The notes beneath the pieces were generated by a model that was given only the letters and a program-made list of their open reading frames with translations, searched no databases and was not told the DNA's origin. 64,000 nt of DNA from Volvox africanus (taxonomy: Eukaryota > Chlorophyta > Chlorophyceae > Chlamydomonadales > Volvocaceae), in the NCBI GenBank assembly GCA_030268105.1, contig BSDZ01000009.1:2578531-2642530 (forward strand), written 5' to 3'. Positions 59,862 through 64,000 of the stretch are shown here, in pieces; the first letter of the stretch is position 1, and the number at the start of each line of letters is the position of its first letter. Both the position numbers and the translations under genes were made by a program.

Positions 59862-62800
59862 TATCATTATCATTATCATTATCATTATCATTATCATTAT
59901 CATTATCATTATCATTATCATTATCATTATCATTATCATTATCATTATCATTATCATTATCATTATCATTATCATTATCATTATCATTATCATCATCACT
60001 TTTGCCATAATCGTTATGCGCTTGCGATTACGTCGTACGGAGTACGATTTACCTAAAGTATCAGATGTGCAGGCATAGATGGGGGGGATAGCCCTAACCC
60101 TCGGGAAGGGATAGCCACATGTAGCTAGGCAAACAGATAGCCACCACCACTACCACCACCACCCCGCCAGCTGCAGCTGCAGCAGAGCAGGTGACAGGGT
60201 TCGTGTCCGAAGCTGCAAGAGGGGCCTTCAGGTGGCAATTACACCAGCTGCGATATCGGCAGCACCGAGAGGCCATTATAAAGAGCGACACACGAATGTT
60301 AATCGTGATGTTAATCGTGCACACATGGGGGGGGGGAGAAGGAGGGGGGAGATCCGCAAGTCCCGATTGCAACCAAGTTAGCTGCTCATCCGCATATCGC
60401 CCCCAAGTTACGACAGATTCACAGACGCTTAACAACGCGAGCCCTCCAACAGAGCGACGCTGTGTTGTGCAGTCTGCCCGGGGTGGACGCTGCTGATGAC
60501 CTACCGCCATGTCCCGGTGGTGCGAACACGCCACCTCTTTGACTTGCTGGACGACCTCCACGGGGGCCTCTACCCCGATGATCTTCTGACCCTGTGGGAC
60601 GAGGGGCGCATTGGAGTGTGTGTGTATGCGTATTTCTCAATCGGTATTATTGGCATCCTCGCGCTCTGGTTCAATTTTGACATGCCCCGCCTACGGCATA
60701 CACCCCTACCTCCGCCCATTCGGGCCTGGTTCAACACACCCCGACCCCCCCTCCCCTCTGATGCCCTCCGTCCCTCCCGCCCCCGCCCCCCCCACGTACC
60801 TGGTCCCAGCAAATGACCAGCCAATTCCAGATAATAACCAGCGACATGCCCAGCGCTACCAGCGGGTCCACATACCAGTACTTGGGCCGGAACCCGGATA
60901 CGGCGGCGCCCACGATGGCGGCCACGTTTGACATGACGTCATTGAGGTGGTCCTGGGCTAGCGCCAACTGCCCCGGAGGAAGGCGGGTAAGGAGTGGGGC
61001 GGTGCGGTGAAGTCAGAGATTGTGGGGACTGAGGAGCACAGCGGAGTCGCCAACCGAGCAGTGTGTATGTATATGAGGGGGGGAGACGGGAGGGAAGGGG
61101 AGGGTATCGTGAATGCGGCCACAAGCGGTATCAAGGGCGGTAGGAAGAAAGGGAGGCCAGTATGGGGATGTAAGAAACATCCCCCTCCTTCAGCATCGCA
61201 CCGCAGCTGTTACCTATGGCACTCCACTCCACTCCAGTCCACCCCACCACAGGGGGACAGGTCATCTAACTGTTTTGTGAAGGCCGCTACCCTACTCAAT
61301 GCCGTTAAGGTGCTCAGTGGGTCGCTAGCATTTCCTTAGATTCTTACCAGATACCGTATTCGTGCAACGTCAAACACATACACACACGCACACGACGGTG
61401 TGCCATACCATGATGGGATTTTTCATGAGTATCCTGCAGTACAGCCACAGCGCCAGCTTGAAGGCCGTAGCAGCCCCCAGCACGATGAACAGAATTGCCT
61501 CCGCCTTCACCTGAGAGGGGTGGCCTGTGTGTGTATGTGGGGGGCGCCGAGGGGGCGAGAGGGGGAGATATGGAGCGACACAGCAACGGGGCGTGTCGGG
61601 GACGTTAAGCGCACACAGAATTAGGAAGCGGGGAGTCACAGGATCAGGTCGGGGTTCGGGCGTAGACTGGAAATGGGGGGAGTGCGGGTTAGCCCCTCGT
61701 CACGGTTTGCTTACGTTCCTCCTCGCAGCTGTTAACGGTAACCATGCGCCCTCGGTGTAGGGGTGTAGGGGTGTAGGGGTGTAGTGGTGCCACCATGGAA
61801 CGACCGATTGCTTTATACAGGCAGGCGTAATTAGACAGCGCCACATGCACCGCCCCTCATTCGCACCCACCGTGGAATCCCTGAACCAAGCACCCGATGG
61901 CCTCCCGAATGACAATGGCGGTGGAGACGAACATGATGGCGGCGCAGGCCAGCACGGCCAGCTCCGAGATGCGGGTTCTGCCAATTGGAAAGCGCTGATT
62001 GGACCTACACGGGTCGCGCACCGACAAGCAGTTCCCGGGGAGAAGTGGAGAAGTGGAGAAGAGGATTGCCCATTACGGCTTTAAAAAGGGGACGGATGGG
62101 GCAAAAAGAAGAGCTGGGGACAACGGAAGAAGAGGTCGGGGCGAGGCGGGGTGGAGTGGGGTGGGGTGGAAAAACACCATGTGTCAGTCGGGGATGCAGC
62201 AGAGCACTTGAGGCCGCGGGAGAAGGGATTGCATCTTTGCTTGCAACAGGGTTTTAGGAAAATGGGGCACGTAGAGAAATGGGGCGGGCTCGCAGCAAGA
62301 CACATGAGGATGCAGCACCCCCTGTGCACAACAACTGGAGCGACGGTGTGGTGTTCCGGGGGCAAAGCCTGGCTACCGCTCGTCCAGTAGTCGGAGGACA
62401 TCTGCCTTTATTGTGACACATAGATAGATGGCTGGTTATTTAAGACGCCTGACAATCGATTCACAAGGACCCGCCCATACCCGCGCTGCCGGGCAAACCT
62501 CCATGTCACTTGCCCCTTATGAAAAGATTGGGAAGTTTGATAAAACTTCGTGGTTTGGCTCCCCCCCCGAGCGATTCGGCAACGTTTTCATGGTCGTAGT
62601 AGTTGTCGCACTTGGCGGGTTGGATGGGTCACATGGATGATGAGCAGGGTCCAACTAAGGAAATGCATCGTGGAGGAAGGCTGGAATGTTGTGTATCCCC
62701 GATGCATAACGTGTCGAAATATATCGGGAATGAGGGTTTGCCCAAATTCTGTATGTGGGCAACTTCTGCATTCATACCGAGACTAGGGCAGTCCGGCTAG

Positions 62801-63366
62801 TGAGAGGCTACAAGGGTGATACGAAATTCACAATAAAAACGATGGCGGATTTTTCCAAATTCACAATAAAAACGATGGCGGATTGTTATATATACATGGC
62901 AAGGGCGGCGCTGTCTGTGCTATGTGTCCGCCCGGACATGTGAATGAGGCATGGCCATGGCGTCATCCGGCACAATAACCAACCTGGTCGCCTGGTGCTC
63001 CGCCAACGCAAGCACTGCTTGACTAAGAGTGTCCACAAGACTGTCCATCGCTGAAGCTAACACGGCGTATGAACCAGAGAGGACAAATGCCACAATTTTT
63101 ACCACAAGCAACGCGATGTTGACGACCCAGCTTGCATTGATTCCAATTCTGATTTGACGGACAAATTTCTCAGCATCCTCGGTTGCAGAAGGCAACGACT
63201 GAACGTAGTTGTCCTCTTGAAGGTGAGGTGCTGCCTCAACATCGGCTCCATTCAAAGATAAACTCCTGGAGTTTCGATGCAACGATCTTTCATTTCTCAA
63301 GAAGGCTTGTGGATTGACAATGCTGATGGTTTGCCCCGAGGCAACTGAGTTACATAACTGAGCCAT
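58585..63366 (-). CDS. Cation diffusion facilitator, Mn-type (MTP8-11 group)
   Basis: Proton-coupled divalent cation exporter of vacuole, Golgi or similar membranes. Exons: 63366-62984, 62004-61871, 61510-61409, 60967-60800, 60591-60505, 59774-59655, 59221-59147, 58905-58585. A small exon (length 3n+2) must lie between 61871 and 61510, because that junction does not close. Transmembrane segments include ASWVVNIALLVVKIVAFVLS, FKLALWLYC and LVIIWNWLVICW. The two metal-site motifs are DSLVD (TM2) and DHLND (TM5), both DxxxD; this double signature marks the Mn-CDF group, whereas Zn-CDFs use HxxxD. The cytosolic domain follows: KIIGVEAPVEVVQQVKEVAC, AYHHGSNVVVEVDVVMPSDM, DTVERAFVHVDYE, EHKVERNLKLGE. 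The C-terminal tail is Pro/Gln/Ser-rich (poly-Pro), unusual for the family. Start ATG at 63366 is the first in a clean frame. Confidence 0.9.
59278..59356. repeat. (GGGGAGGA)n tract next to an acceptor
   Basis: GGAGGGGGAGGAGGG repeats on the plus strand, i.e. polypyrimidine on the coding strand, within the transporter intron about 55 bp upstream of the exon at 59221-59147. Confidence 0.8.
59852..59996. repeat. (ATTATC)n microsatellite
   Basis: About 22 near-perfect copies of a 6-bp unit, flanked by CCA/ATC triplets, inside a transporter intron. It creates long meaningless open frames on both strands. Confidence 0.95.
61757..61786. repeat. (GTGTAGGG)n short tandem repeat
   Basis: Three to four copies of GTGTAGGG inside a transporter intron. 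It differs from the TTTTAGGG/TTTAGGG telomeric units of green algae and plants. Confidence 0.75.
62824..62886. repeat. Tandem duplication, unit about 33 bp
   Basis: AATTCACAATAAAAACGATG followed by GCGGATT occurs twice in direct succession, in the first transporter intron. Confidence 0.85.
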
Positions 63367-64000
63367 GAGGCTGCGTTAAGTTCGTGTTCACATAGCTGGA
63401 TTTCATAAATCTAACCTTACTAAAATCCAAGCCAATTTTTGCGTGAATGCAGCATAATGAAGTGCAACGGAAGGTTCGGACTGCTGTCATAGGTCGCACA
63501 GGGAAGGGCGTTGCACACTTGCAACCTTTTCCGTTAACTTCATAGATATAGATATATTTCACAGTATCAGAAGTGATTGTCATAACTGCATCCGATAATG
63601 TTACATGGCCGGGCTGTACATGCCATCGTACGCTAAACTTAACTTGAGGCTGCGACCAGCACATAGGACATATGGCAATGGTATAAGAGTAAAGAACAGG
63701 TGAGCCGCCTCCAGAGGGCGGAAATCAAGTGACACTCTCGCTGTCGGTTCAGAGTACACCACAAAAACTAACTTTTTTTCCAGTTTTCGTCAAGTTTCAA
63801 ATGCTTTTTTTGTTTTTATAATTTTAATGAAATGTATATGGTTCTGCGTGACTGCGGCCCAGTCGCTGTAGGTTTCCTTGAGCATCAACAGCTTTGCGGT
63901 CTATATGCGACATTAGTAGTTCATTCTAAAGTAACTACGTTTTATCCAGCGAACTCGACGTTGAAGCGCGTTTCTCCGTGCCTTCGGAGCTGATTGCCGC
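63367..64000. promoter_or_regulatory. Upstream region of the Mn-CDF gene
   Basis: Everything to the window edge lies upstream of the transporter start. It contains T/A-rich stretches but no motif I can name and no coding resemblance. Confidence 0.4.

Noticed and set aside
59851..59996. CRISPR-like array
   Set aside because: Simple tandem repeats without spacers, in a eukaryotic intron. No repeat-spacer array exists anywhere in the window.
59748..60078. Frames encoding runs of Tyr-His, poly-Ile or Met-Ile
   Set aside because: Direct translation of the ATTATC microsatellite in different frames.
61757..61786. Possible interstitial telomeric repeat
   Set aside because: The unit GTGTAGGG is not the TTTTAGGG or TTTAGGG telomere repeat, and only three to four copies are present.

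Overview
This is a nuclear genomic window from a eukaryote. It is most likely a chlamydomonadalean (volvocine-type) green alga. The evidence is many short introns with strong GT(A/G)AG-type donors, and genes typical of flagellated green algae (a BRC-repeat BRCA2, a retrograde-IFT dynein-2 intermediate chain, an Mn-type CDF transporter, a plant-type GT77-like glycosyltransferase). A further sign is TGTAA, the green-algal polyadenylation signal, downstream of several genes and inside an LTR. The species cannot be fixed from the sequence alone.

Layout, left to right. (1) 1-11791 (+): a BRCA2 homologue in 14 phase-consistent exons, open to the left window edge, with five good and two decayed BRC repeats followed by the helical domain, OB1, tower, OB2 and OB3. 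(2) 13018-15896 (-): an SRPBCC (DUF220/COQ10-like) protein, partly resolved. (3) 17878-20146 (-): an unrecognised protein. (4) 20.2-24.1 kb: largely featureless, AT-richer DNA with one weak exon candidate. (5) 24121-28471 (-): a secretory-pathway nucleotide-diphospho-sugar transferase in ten exons. It is divergent, across about 500 bp, from (6) 28971-34639 (+): a WDR34/FAP133-like dynein-2 intermediate chain. (7) 34.6-43.1 kb: gene-poor and transposon-rich, with a Ty3/gypsy remnant and a young Ty1/copia element (162/163-bp LTRs, 5-bp target duplication). Its primer-binding site matches the anticodon arm of a CAU-anticodon tRNA, i.e. half-tRNA priming. (8) 43601-46862 (-): a complete 3-mercaptopyruvate sulfurtransferase. 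(9) 47874-56307 (+): an M20C Xaa-His dipeptidase (PepD) whose exons are broken by about ten single-base indels, with an antisense tRNA-Lys(CTT) inside it that also carries homopolymer indels. (10) 58585-63366 (-): an Mn-type CDF transporter.

The genes are ordinary eukaryotic neighbours (DNA repair, glycosylation, ciliary transport, sulfur metabolism, peptide hydrolysis, metal transport). I see no operon-like logic linking them. Exon models were built by hand from splice consensus, phase continuity and family resemblance. Where I give exact exon ends, the phases close; where they do not, I say so. I found no clearly novel biological system. The most interesting items are the BRCA2 architecture, the half-tRNA-primed copia element, phase-supported GC-AG introns, and the concentrated indels in the PepD/tRNA interval.
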